DNA from: CAZBWE01 sp964495465
GTDB lineage: Bacteria; Planctomycetota; Phycisphaerae; Sedimentisphaerales; Anaerobacaceae
Direction of reading: 5' to 3'
Assembly (NCBI GenBank): GCA_964495465.1
Contig: CAZBWE010000005.1
Location: forward strand, 1-54,652
DNA: 54,652 bases
Shown: positions 10,552 to 18,876 of the stretch, in pieces
How positions within the stretch are numbered: the first letter of the stretch is position 1
Layout: the number at the start of each line of letters is the position of its first letter
The notes under the pieces: model-generated
Told to the model about the DNA's origin: nothing
What the model saw: the letters and a program-made list of their open reading frames with translations, nothing else
Databases searched by the model: none
Position numbers and translations under genes: made by a program

Positions 10552-12826
10552 TTCAAATTTATCAAAAAGCAAAGGCATGGTATTTCTGGAGCATATCCTC
10601 TTTGCCTTGTGTCTTTGTGTTATTGCACTGCGGACAACATTCACCGAAGGCCTGCCTACACCGTCGGCCGCTATGCAGGCCAACCTCTGGGACAATGTTT
10701 ACAGTTTATCCGTATCGGCTGTCCTGCTCCTTGCATTTGCCTGCTGGCTTATATGGAGCTTCTGCAGCAAAAGATTTTTATATCGCCTCACAGGAATGGA
10801 AATCGGTCTGTGCCTTTTCTGCATATCTGCCGTCATCGCCGTCTTTGCCGCCTCGAACAAAAGACTTGCAATAACCAACTTTGTAACATTACTTGCCCCT
10901 GTAATTATGGCCGTCCTGCTGGTTCAAATTCTTGACTCTCATTCGAAAATAAAATTGCTGCTTTGTGTTATCGCCGCATTAGCTGTCGTTTGCTCATACC
11001 AATCCGCTGAGCAGTTTCTCGCCAGCAACCAAATGACAATAGACCAATACGAAGAGGCCCCGCAGACAATACTTGAGCCGCTCGGCATAGAGCCAAACAC
11101 TCTTCAGCATTTTCTCTTCGAGCACCGACTCTACTCCAAAGGCGTCCGCGGCTTTTTCACGACTCGCAACTCCGCCGGTTCATTTCTGCTGATGGCATCT
11201 TTCGCCGCTGGAGCTTTATTTATTGACAAATTCAAAAACCGCAAATCCGGCATTTTTAGGCCGATATACCTTTACGCCTGCGGCGCTGTTATACTGACTA
11301 TTTTGTTCGCCCTTGCCCTTACACGAAGCAAAGGTGCAATCCTGGGACTATTTTTTGCTACAGTATTATTTTTCACATTTCTGGTCTTTGGCAACCGGCT
11401 AAAGGATTATAACAAAATCATACTAATTTCCTGTTTACTGCTCTTCATCGTCGGCGGCTGCGTGGTCGCATGGTATGGGCTTACTCACGAACGATTTGCG
11501 GGCGGTAATTCAATGCTCGTCAGATGGCAGTATTGGAACGCATCCGCGAAAATGTATGCCGACCATCCCCTTACCGGCGTCGGCCCGGGCAACTTTACAA
11601 ATTTCTATCCTCACTACAAACCTGCAGGAGCGCTCGAGTCAGTTGCAGACCCTCACAATTTTCCGCTCAGCATCCTGACTCAGTACGGGCCACTCGGCCT
11701 TATCGGTTTTTTAGCTATGATTTTCATCCCGTTATGGAAAGCGTCTTTCGGCTCTACAAATTTCTCTTCACACTCTCACCAATATCAGCCGACCTTTGGA
11801 ACTCCTTCCATAGTGTATTTAATTGTTATAACGACCACCTTGCTTCTCATCAGGCCGATGATTATGCACACTGAAATTGGTAATACTTTTGATGTGATGC
11901 TTTACCTGATTTTAACCTTATACATTGCTCCCGCAGCAGTATTTATTATCGGCTTTTGGCTTCTGATAATTCCCCTGCACAAAAAACAACATACAAAACA
12001 CGAAATCCCAAATGCAAACACCGCTGCGTTACTCTTTTGCGCTATATTAGGCGTGATACTGCACAATCAGATAGACTTCGCAATCTTTGAGCCGCCTGTC
12101 CTAACCACTTTTTGGGCGATAATGGCCTGCTTAATTGCGACTTACTCGCAGCAAAATATCAGAACGCCGTTTGTCCTAAAACCAACACCCGCTGTAAGGA
12201 TACTAATGGTAACAATACCACTGGCAGCAACCTGGGCTTATTTTAACTACGCCCTTATTCCGGCAGCCAAAAGCACCGCGAAAATACAAAAAGCCCAAAA
12301 TGCAATCTATACTAACGGCAACTTCCAACAAGCTTACAATCTTTTAAGCGCCGCCGCTGAAGATGACCGGCTGGACCCGGCAGCTTCAAATTTAAATGGC
12401 CGGTTTTACCTGCAGGACTACCACGAAACCGGTGAAAGACAACCTGTTCTTCTCGAGAAAGCTGAACAATGCTTTCTCGAAGCAATCGCCCGCGACGCCG
12501 CGAACTTCAAAAACTATGAAAAGCTAAGCGATGTCTATGACCATCTCGGCCGACACCAAAATGCCTACGACCGGGGACTTCAAGCGGCAGAACGCTATCC
12601 CGGCGCGGAACGAATCCAATATCAGCTCGCCCAAATCGCCGAAAAGTTGAAGAAAACCGATGAGGCCATTGAGCACTACAAAAAAGCAATCGAAATCGAA
12701 GACAATTTCCGCAGGCAATTCAAAATAATGTACCCGGACAGAAAAACTGTCAGCAGATTAGGCGAAGATAAATACAAAAACGCAATAAAACGAATGGAAT
12801 TTCTCACCCCAAAACAAATCCCATAA
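10532..12826 (+). CDS. O-antigen ligase (WaaL)-like polymerase/ligase with C-terminal TPRs
   Basis: 764 residues, overlapping the previous gene by 20 bases. Around twelve hydrophobic segments cover residues about 15-580. The large periplasmic loop and the motif NASAKMYADHPLTGVGPGNF followed by DPHNFPLSILTQYG are typical of the O-antigen ligase / Wzy-C superfamily, which transfers or polymerises undecaprenyl-linked glycans at the outer face of the inner membrane. The C-terminal 180 residues contain tetratricopeptide-like repeats (AEQCFLEAIARDAANFKNYE and DEAIEHYKKAIEIE). With the upstream phosphosugar transferase it forms a small glycan module. The ATG is preceded closely by AGGA; a second in-frame ATG lies 15 codons in. 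A 10-bp inverted repeat at 12453-12480 is within the first TPR and matches normal protein. Confidence 0.85.
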   Translation: MTNPPIDSNLSKSKGMVFLEHILFALCLCVIALRTTFTEGLPTPSAAMQANLWDNVYSLSVSAVLLLAFACWLIWSFCSKRFLYRLTGMEIGLCLFCISAVIAVFAASNKRLAITNFVTLLAPVIMAVLLVQILDSHSKIKLLLCVIAALAVVCSYQSAEQFLASNQMTIDQYEEAPQTILEPLGIEPNTLQHFLFEHRLYSKGVRGFFTTRNSAGSFLLMASFAAGALFIDKFKNRKSGIFRPIYLYACGAVILTILFALALTRSKGAILGLFFATVLFFTFLVFGNRLKDYNKIILISCLLLFIVGGCVVAWYGLTHERFAGGNSMLVRWQYWNASAKMYADHPLTGVGPGNFTNFYPHYKPAGALESVADPHNFPLSILTQYGPLGLIGFLAMIFIPLWKASFGSTNFSSHSHQYQPTFGTPSIVYLIVITTTLLLIRPMIMHTEIGNTFDVMLYLILTLYIAPAAVFIIGFWLLIIPLHKKQHTKHEIPNANTAALLFCAILGVILHNQIDFAIFEPPVLTTFWAIMACLIATYSQQNIRTPFVLKPTPAVRILMVTIPLAATWAYFNYALIPAAKSTAKIQKAQNAIYTNGNFQQAYNLLSAAAEDDRLDPAASNLNGRFYLQDYHETGERQPVLLEKAEQCFLEAIARDAANFKNYEKLSDVYDHLGRHQNAYDRGLQAAERYPGAERIQYQLAQIAEKLKKTDEAIEHYKKAIEIEDNFRRQFKIMYPDRKTVSRLGEDKYKNAIKRMEFLTPKQIP

Positions 12827-12844
12827 CGAAATACACAATGCGCA

Positions 12845-13594
12845 CTACGACAAACCGGCCATTATCTCATCAGGTATATCGAAGTTCGCGGATGTATTTT
12901 GGACATCGTCGTGGTCCTCGAATGCCTCCATCAAAGAAATAATCTTCCTGGCGGTTCCCTCATCATCTATGGGCACCGTATTTTGAGGCACCATTGAAAT
13001 TTCCGTCACCTCGGTTGGTACCTCTTTTTCCTGCAGGGTTTTCTTCAATTCCTCGTAAGCAGCAGGGTCAGAGGTTAACTCGTAAACCGTCCCCGTATTT
13101 TTCATATCGTCTGCACCCGCCGCCAGAGCAATCTCCAGAAGCTCATCTTCATCGATGTTGTCCGTGCCCACTGTAATAAGCCCCTTCTTGCTGAACATCC
13201 AGCCGACACAACCTGTTGCCCCAAGTGAGCCGCCGTGCCTCTCAAAGATTCTTTTAATCTCCGGCGTAGTCCGATTACGGTTATCTGTCAGGGCCTCGAC
13301 CATTATAGCCACACCGCTCGGCCCATAACCCTCGTAGAGCACTTCTTCAAAATTAACCCCCTCTACCTCGCCGGTTCCTTTTTTGATTGCCTTTTCGATG
13401 GTGTCCTTCGGCATATTGGCTGCCTTAGCCTTATCGATTGCATATCGTAGAACCAGATTTGCAGCAGGGTCGCCGCCGCCGCTTTTGGCTGCCACGATTA
13501 TCATCCGAGCCACTTTGCTCCACATCTTGCCGCGTTTTGCGTCAACCGCCGCTTTTTTATACTTTATACCCGCCCAGTGTGAATGGCCTGACAT
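12845..13594 (-). CDS. yebC: YebC/PmpR family protein
   Basis: 249 residues, the family's usual length. It starts MSGHSHWAGIKYKKAAVDAK, the YebC hallmark, and shows MPKDTIEKAIKKGTGE, LYEGYGPSGVAIMVEALTDN and FEDHDDVQNTSANFDIPDE. Proteins of this family act as transcription regulators in some bacteria, and recent work on relatives links them to translation at proline stretches. The cytoplasmic role here is not shown by context. AGGAG lies 6 bases before the ATG. It converges on the O-antigen ligase gene with only 18 bases between the stops and no clear terminator. Confidence 0.95.
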   Translation of the reverse strand: MSGHSHWAGIKYKKAAVDAKRGKMWSKVARMIIVAAKSGGGDPAANLVLRYAIDKAKAANMPKDTIEKAIKKGTGEVEGVNFEEVLYEGYGPSGVAIMVEALTDNRNRTTPEIKRIFERHGGSLGATGCVGWMFSKKGLITVGTDNIDEDELLEIALAAGADDMKNTGTVYELTSDPAAYEELKKTLQEKEVPTEVTEISMVPQNTVPIDDEGTARKIISLMEAFEDHDDVQNTSANFDIPDEIMAGLS

Positions 13595-13779
13595 AGCCGC
13601 TCCTAAAAAATACTAATCTATTATAACCAACTATTTTTTGACCGATTTCCCGAACCAGTCATTAATTATATATAATCACTAACCAATAATCAATAGTGAT
13701 TATACCGGCATATTATGGTTTTATTGCGGATAAAAACAATAAAAATCAAAATGATATGAAATGTTCGAGGAGTTTTTTC

Positions 13780-14325
13780 TTATTGAAAATCGAACAAGGA
13801 CTGTGTCTTAATCATCGTTACCTGGTCCGGATAAGCAGCAAAGGTGTTGATGTGCAGCTCGCCTCGCCTTGCCTCAAAGTCAATATAACAGAACGGCTGC
13901 AACCCCCCCAACTCCAATTCCGGAAATTTGACAAAGACGCCGCGATTTCTGGCGAAGCGTTCAAGGTCTGTATGACTTTGCCGGTAGAGATTCGGGCTCA
14001 TCTTCTCGACCTGAAAATCTGTCATATAACTTATGCCTTTGCTCAAAGTACATTTATGAGTGCGTGGTCCGCGGAACTGAAATCGTTCAATCAAACCGCG
14101 TGAAGGAAGCATCTGGCCTGGTGTGCTTACGACCTCACTAAGGCACGTATCCCCGACAAAAACACTGACAACATGAGTGCAGCCGGTAACCCAGATAATC
14201 GCCTCGTATTTCTCAGTTTTCAACTGCCGTTTTGAATAGATTTGGAAAAGCTCGGGATGTAAGGGCCTTTGAAAGAGACTGAATGTCAATTCTTCAATAG
14301 CAACGTTGATGTGTGGCGATTCCAT
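13780..14325 (-). CDS. DUF2617-like protein
   Basis: 181 residues, no signal peptide or membrane segment. The middle, EAIIWVTGCTHVVSVFVGD, and the end, FPELELGGLQPFCYIDFEAR followed by HINTFAAYPDQVTMIKTQ, resemble DUF2617, a family of unknown function found in actinobacteria and planctomycetes. The assignment is from memory of the pattern and is tentative. The protein looks like a mixed alpha/beta fold with several conserved-looking Glu and His residues. It is alone on its strand; no clear Shine-Dalgarno is visible before the ATG. Confidence 0.6.
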   Translation of the reverse strand: MESPHINVAIEELTFSLFQRPLHPELFQIYSKRQLKTEKYEAIIWVTGCTHVVSVFVGDTCLSEVVSTPGQMLPSRGLIERFQFRGPRTHKCTLSKGISYMTDFQVEKMSPNLYRQSHTDLERFARNRGVFVKFPELELGGLQPFCYIDFEARRGELHINTFAAYPDQVTMIKTQSLFDFQ

Positions 14326-14400
14326 ATAAATAATCCCAAGACAAAAATCAAGGTCTCAACTATGCTGATATTATACAGTAATCAAAGCAATTTTTCAAGG

Positions 14401-14422
14401 GCATTATCAGTATTGATAATGC
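14401..14422. repeat. Perfect 9-bp inverted repeat upstream of the DUF2617-like gene
   Basis: GCATTATCA, GTAT, TGATAATGC. It lies about 75 bases upstream of the start of the leftward gene, with no T-run on either side, so an operator-like site is as likely as a hairpin. Confidence 0.45.
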
Positions 14423-14532
14423 TGATATCGCCACTTATAGGACGATTATTTTACAAGCTATGAAATGCACAAGAGTAACAACAAGCAAAAATATTGAAAA
14501 AAATTCAAAAAACAAGAACAGCACCCTGATTT

Positions 14533-15489
14533 TTACTGCTGGAAAAAAACCGCATTAACAACAGTTGCAATAATGTCGTAAAAAGCATGCGTGCCAGCCG
14601 TTACTCCAAAACCACGAATCGCAAAAAGAATTGCAAAATAAACCCCCGCAGTTGTCCGAAAACCAAACTCAGTCCAGTTAAACGGTGCACTGACAGATAA
14701 TTGCCCGTTAACAAATATTATATGATGGTGTGCACTGAACAAGGCCGCTGAAACAAGAACGGACAAAACAATAGAATTTTTATGGCTCAGCCGAAGGATA
14801 TCCTGAAACAGCAGCATCAAAACGCATATTAAAATCAGCCGAAAAAGAAGCTCTTCGTAAATTCCAGCTCCTATACCAGTAACAACATCTGCCAGCAAAG
14901 ATTTACCATTGGCGATAATCCCATTTGCATCTTCAGCCGTTGACGATAAATCGACGACCGCAGATGTGGAACAGCTCAGTATCGTTTCACTTTGCACTTG
15001 TGCCATGCCATACTGCTTTGCAATATCACCTCGCGGCTGGGCGGGTCCGCTGAATAACAGACTCAATACAATTAAAGGCACAGCAAGCATAATGCACTCG
15101 ATTGTCATCAGCCAAATATCATTGATATTGAAATACCAACGCTTGCGCGATACCAGTTGCAGGGCTACCAGAATCACAATGACTGCCAAAGGCGGCGCTG
15201 CCCATGCAAACCTGCTGCCGGTGCCCAAATACTCAAGCATATTCTGCAACCATACAAACGCCACCACGCGAATCCGGCTTTGGTCAAGTACATCAGTATT
15301 GATAAATATTGTCCCTAACTCATAGAAAACTATAAATGGCAGCAGAAAAACCATAGCATAAACAGGCCTGCTCGTGCGATCGAGATATGAATCCTGTGTA
15401 AAGTTAAACAGCTGGCTGGTGCTGTATTTATACTTGTCATTTATTCCCTTATCTGTCTTTTGCTTTCTCATCTTTTTGGTTTTTGTCAC
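14533..15489 (-). CDS. CPBP family intramembrane metalloprotease
   Basis: 318 residues if the GTG at 15489 is used; an ATG at 15471 is equally possible and neither has a strong ribosome-binding site. About eight hydrophobic segments are visible. The three CPBP/Abi motifs are present in the C-terminal half: EELLFR, the LFSAHHHIIF region with its His pair, and HAFYDI. Members include the eukaryotic CAAX protease Rce1 and many bacterial proteins of unknown substrate. A poorly conserved soluble stretch (about residues 170-205) separates the membrane halves. No functional partner is evident in the neighbourhood. Confidence 0.85.
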   Translation of the reverse strand: MTKTKKMRKQKTDKGINDKYKYSTSQLFNFTQDSYLDRTSRPVYAMVFLLPFIVFYELGTIFINTDVLDQSRIRVVAFVWLQNMLEYLGTGSRFAWAAPPLAVIVILVALQLVSRKRWYFNINDIWLMTIECIMLAVPLIVLSLLFSGPAQPRGDIAKQYGMAQVQSETILSCSTSAVVDLSSTAEDANGIIANGKSLLADVVTGIGAGIYEELLFRLILICVLMLLFQDILRLSHKNSIVLSVLVSAALFSAHHHIIFVNGQLSVSAPFNWTEFGFRTTAGVYFAILFAIRGFGVTAGTHAFYDIIATVVNAVFFQQ

Positions 15490-15610
15490 TAATAAGAAAA
15501 AATTAGTTGACCATATTGCTTAAATTTGCCAGAGTTTACTTTATACAAGGTAGAATTACAACATTTAAAATTGACCGGCTTTTCCGGTCATTATTTTCCG
15601 ACAAATAAAT

Positions 15611-16282
15611 ATGACAATGACAGGTGAAAAGTTAACCGAGATTTACAATCTGCTTTTCAAACGTTTTGGCCCGCAGCACTGGTGGCCCGGAGAGACCCGG
15701 TTCGAGGTAATTACAGGGGCTATCCTGACACAGAATACCAACTGGACCAATGTGGAAAAAGCAATAGCAAATCTGAAATCAGCCGACCTCTTAATCCCTG
15801 AGAAACTTCACCACCTTGATGTCTCGCAACTCGCCGCGCTTATCCGTCCGGCCGGCTATTACAATATTAAAGCAAAGCGACTCAAAAACCTCATAAACTG
15901 GCTGTTCGAAAACTATAACGGCAATCTGGCGAATCTTGACAATATTAATACCGAGCAGTTACGAACCAAACTGTTAGCTGTAAAAGGTATCGGCAGAGAA
16001 ACGGCTGACTCGATTCTGCTTTATGCTTTTGAACGGCCTGTTTTTGTTGTTGATGCCTACACCGCCCGCGTTGTCTTTCGACATCAACTAATTGAGCCGG
16101 ATGCCGATTACGAGCAACTGCGGGAATTGTTTCAATCGAATCTGCCGCAAGATGCCAAGTTGTTCAATGAATACCACGCATTACTGGTAAAAGTCGGCAA
16201 AGAATTCTGCAAACCAAAAGCCAGATGCCACAACTGCCCTCTCGAAAAACTGCTGCACACAGTCAATCTTGAGTGTTTCTAA
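15611..16282 (+). CDS. Endonuclease III-like DNA glycosylase (MagIII-like), altered catalytic and Fe-S residues
   Basis: 223 residues of the helix-hairpin-helix GPD superfamily. GPQHWWPGETRFEVITGAIL then TQNTNWTNVEKAI is the pattern of the subgroup that includes the 3-methyladenine glycosylase MagIII. The hairpin AVKGIGRETADSIL has Glu130 where endonuclease III has its catalytic Lys, while Asp148 (VVDAYTARV) is kept. This points to a monofunctional glycosylase without lyase activity. The C-terminal iron-sulfur region has Cys200, Cys206 and Cys209, but the usual fourth Cys six residues later is Leu; a Cys occurs only at 222. The cluster may be absent or unusually ligated. Role: base-excision repair of alkylated or oxidised bases. 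Confidence 0.85.
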   Translation: MTMTGEKLTEIYNLLFKRFGPQHWWPGETRFEVITGAILTQNTNWTNVEKAIANLKSADLLIPEKLHHLDVSQLAALIRPAGYYNIKAKRLKNLINWLFENYNGNLANLDNINTEQLRTKLLAVKGIGRETADSILLYAFERPVFVVDAYTARVVFRHQLIEPDADYEQLRELFQSNLPQDAKLFNEYHALLVKVGKEFCKPKARCHNCPLEKLLHTVNLECF

Positions 16283-16396
16283 TATTTACAAAGCATGAGG
16301 CCATTCGTCAAATACTACAGTTTCGCATCCGCCTTCCCTTACAACAAAATTTCCCTTGTCAGCAAATTCCTACTCGTTATACTATGAACGTGATAT

Positions 16397-16426
16397 TTGC
16401 AGCAGTGCCGCGATTTAAGTTAATAT
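16397..16426 (+). promoter_or_regulatory. Candidate promoter of the small membrane-protein gene
   Basis: TTGCAG (16397-16402), an 18-base spacer and TAATAT (16421-16426), 26 bases before the ATG at 16453, which is itself preceded by AAGGG. Confidence 0.4.
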
Positions 16427-16452
16427 ATTAAACTAATCGAAAGGGAAAAATT

Positions 16453-16728
16453 ATGGAACATATTACTCTGGCCCACCTTCACAATGGTTCGGATGTGGCC
16501 CCTGTATTTACAGGGCTGCTTATTATGTTCATTATTCTTGTGGCATTTATAGCGACCATTATAAAGATTCTTATTATCTGCAAGATTTTTTCCAAGGCAG
16601 GTTATTGCTGGGCGCTCGGCCTGTTAATGCTCGTGCCCATTGCGAATATAGTTATGGCTTTTTACCTTGCTTTTGCCGATTGGCCGATTCTAAAGGAACT
16701 GCGCCAATTAAAACAGCAGCAAGCATAA
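16453..16728 (+). CDS. Small two-helix membrane protein
   Basis: 91 residues with AAGGG before the ATG. Two hydrophobic segments (about residues 18-45 and 52-74) flank a short loop with KIFSKAGYCWALGLLMLVP, a pattern resembling the DUF5684 / signal-peptidase-associated small membrane proteins. The C-terminus is basic and glutamine-rich (LRQLKQQQA) and probably cytoplasmic. Function unknown. It lies 140 bases before a sigma-factor gene and has its own candidate promoter. Confidence 0.75.
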   Translation: MEHITLAHLHNGSDVAPVFTGLLIMFIILVAFIATIIKILIICKIFSKAGYCWALGLLMLVPIANIVMAFYLAFADWPILKELRQLKQQQA

Positions 16729-16869
16729 TCCTGAAGATTTGCCTTTGAACAACATAGAGTTAACGTAACACTTCTTGAAAGCTATAATTTTTTAAAAAAA
16801 TATGAGTGATTTTCTTCTTATGCGCATATTAACAGATAGAAAAGAGTATTGAAAAGGTAATTTCCAATA

Positions 16870-17430
16870 GTGCCTGATGAATTAGAAAAACCAAGCCGGG
16901 CGGGATTCGCCAGAGGTGAGGCTGACGTATGGAGAGAAGTTGTCAGCAGGCAAATCCCAATGCTCTTTAATATGTTTATGAAATGCTGGCCGAATCCTGC
17001 GTTAGCAGAAGAATTGGCACAACGGTCGATTTTTGACGCCGTCCGAGGACTTGATAGTTACGACCCGTCGAAAGGCAGCCCTGAGGAATGGCTCATCGGA
17101 ATTGCGCGTAACAATATCCGCCTTGAGATTAGAAAACGTGCGTCTCGTCCAAGTATTAACGGCGATATCAACCGCTATCTGCAGATGATTGATACCGAAC
17201 CACTACCGGATGAAGTTCTCGAACGAGAAGAAACAGCTGAAATCGTTCGTTCAGCTATGAGCAAATTGAAAAGTAAAGAACAAGCCGTTCTGAGAGCCAG
17301 GTTCGCTGAAAACCTCAGGATAGACGAAATTGCCGGTCGGATGGGCACAACCGAAAAGGCCGTCCATAATCTTCTGTATCGGGCAAAGATTTCTCTTCGC
17401 CGCGAACTTAAACCGATGAAATCCTCATAA
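16870..17430 (+). CDS. RNA polymerase sigma factor, ECF-like
   Basis: 186 residues from a GTG preceded by AAGG. Region 2 spans about residues 25-95 (QRSIFDAVRGLDSYDPSKG then EEWLIGIARNNIRLEIRKR). Region 4 is about 125-180 (MSKLKSKEQAVLRARFAENL, IDEIAGRMGTTEKAVHNLLY). It directs core RNA polymerase to a specific promoter set. The next gene begins 16 bases downstream and encodes a single-membrane-span protein, as in sigma/anti-sigma pairs, although that partner has no zinc-finger motif. The three genes 16870-18765 look like one operon. Confidence 0.88.
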   Translation: MPDELEKPSRAGFARGEADVWREVVSRQIPMLFNMFMKCWPNPALAEELAQRSIFDAVRGLDSYDPSKGSPEEWLIGIARNNIRLEIRKRASRPSINGDINRYLQMIDTEPLPDEVLEREETAEIVRSAMSKLKSKEQAVLRARFAENLRIDEIAGRMGTTEKAVHNLLYRAKISLRRELKPMKSS

Positions 17431-17446
17431 AAACAGGTTGGGAACT

Positions 17447-17821
17447 ATGAACCTTAAAAATGATAATCTATCTTTCGATGACTCTGCCACACAACTGGAC
17501 AAAAATATATCGCGTTTAGTCAAGCTCGAAAACGAGTCGAATAAACCAAGCACAGCATTTACCCGGTCATTGATAGATAATGCCCTTTATGAACTTAAGC
17601 AAGCGGAGATTCACAGAAAAGATAAGGAAAAAAGTATTACATTAAAAGTCTCTTGGTGGGAAAAAGCTATGGGTTGGGCAGCTATGTTCGCCGCTGCATG
17701 CGGAACAGGTCTGACCTTCGTAGTGTCCGCCTTTCTGACAGTAAATGCTTTCTTAACCGTAATAGCAACTATAACAACGTTTGCTAATTGGCTTACCTTT
17801 TTAGGAGGTCTTGTATTATGA
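17447..17821 (+). CDS. Membrane protein coupled to a sigma factor (possible anti-sigma)
   Basis: 124 residues from the ATG at 17447 (an in-frame TTG lies at 17438). The N-terminal 75 residues are polar and would be cytoplasmic. One or two hydrophobic segments occupy the C-terminus (AMGWAAMFAAACGTGLTFVV and beyond). Position immediately after a sigma gene and this topology suggest an anti-sigma role, but the HxxxCxxC zinc-binding motif of common anti-sigma factors is absent, so this is inference. Its stop overlaps the next start as ATGA. Confidence 0.72.
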   Translation: MNLKNDNLSFDDSATQLDKNISRLVKLENESNKPSTAFTRSLIDNALYELKQAEIHRKDKEKSITLKVSWWEKAMGWAAMFAAACGTGLTFVVSAFLTVNAFLTVIATITTFANWLTFLGGLVL

Positions 17822-18765
17822 CTACTGAACGTCCGGATAGAGTAAGTGTAATCGACCCTATAACACCATCTATAGAAAGAGCAAAAATAATGCTCTTCAG
17901 ACCATTTGACCTGAAAAAATGGTTTGTCATCGGCTTTTGCGCCTGGCTGGCATACCTTGGAAGCGGCGGAGGCGGAGGAAGAGGACCAAGCTTCAATATG
18001 CCACACGGACCCGACGGGCATCGCGAACAAATTGCCGAAGACCTGTATAAAGCAAAAGAATTCGTTCTGGAAAATCTTTACTGGATTATTCCAGCTACAA
18101 TAGCCGTAGTAGCAGTGGTTATAACTGTATGGCTCATCACTATCTGGCTCAACAGCCGAGGCAAATTTATGTTCCTTCACTGTATCGCACAAAACAAAGC
18201 GGAAGTCAAAAATCCCTGGCATAAATTCAAGAAGCACGCCAATAGTCTGTTTTTATTCAGAATCATACTTAGCATCTTAGGTTTTCTGATAGTAGGTTTA
18301 CCCGTTCTGGGCATAATCTTTCTTGTGATTATGATGATATCCGAAGGAGGCTTTATTGCCTTTTCAGTTCCCGGGATTGTTCTGCTCGGCCTTTTAGTCT
18401 TTATTTTATCAACAGTGTTATTTTTTGTGAAAAAATTCACGCTGGATTTTGTGGTTCCAGTTATGTTTTTAAGAACCATAAGCTGTGTAGCTGCCTGGCG
18501 GGAATTTATGACTATCCTCTCGACTAATAAGCTTCGCTTTGCTCTATACCTGCTTTTTCAAATTGTAATAGCGATGGCGATTGGCACTATTATTGCCATT
18601 GGCTTCTGTATTGGATGCTGCGTATGCTGTGCAAGCATACTGCTGCTGGTCCCATACATCGGCACTGTTATTTTGTTGCCTTTTTTGGTTTTCAAACGTT
18701 CTTATTCTCTATACTACTTACGGCAGTTTGGCCCTGTATTTGACGTCTTCAGCCCAACTGCATAA
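17818..18765 (+). CDS. Polytopic membrane protein, DUF7544-like
   Basis: 315 residues from the ATG at 17818, chosen because AGGAGG lies 9 bases upstream and the start overlaps the preceding stop. The open frame continues upstream but without signals. A Gly-rich loop (residues about 45-55) and about six hydrophobic segments are present. A motif ITPSIERAKIMLFRPFDLKK near the start and PFLVFKRSYSLYYLRQFGP near the end resemble the DUF7544 family, whose function is unknown. It is the third gene of the sigma-factor operon. Confidence 0.78.
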   Translation: MTTERPDRVSVIDPITPSIERAKIMLFRPFDLKKWFVIGFCAWLAYLGSGGGGGRGPSFNMPHGPDGHREQIAEDLYKAKEFVLENLYWIIPATIAVVAVVITVWLITIWLNSRGKFMFLHCIAQNKAEVKNPWHKFKKHANSLFLFRIILSILGFLIVGLPVLGIIFLVIMMISEGGFIAFSVPGIVLLGLLVFILSTVLFFVKKFTLDFVVPVMFLRTISCVAAWREFMTILSTNKLRFALYLLFQIVIAMAIGTIIAIGFCIGCCVCCASILLLVPYIGTVILLPFLVFKRSYSLYYLRQFGPVFDVFSPTA

Positions 18766-18876
18766 TTCTATCCAACTAAATATAGAGTCGGCTGATATGA
18801 TTTGGTGATTTATAATCGAGAGTTCGGCAATCCACTTGCTGTTGCTCGCTGGAATTTGCTGAAAGTGGCGAAGTTC

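Noticed and set aside
12453..12480. 10-bp inverted repeat inside the O-antigen ligase gene.
   Set aside because: It encodes a normal TPR helix (LLEKAEQCFLEAI); no extra residues are apparent and no other copy was seen.
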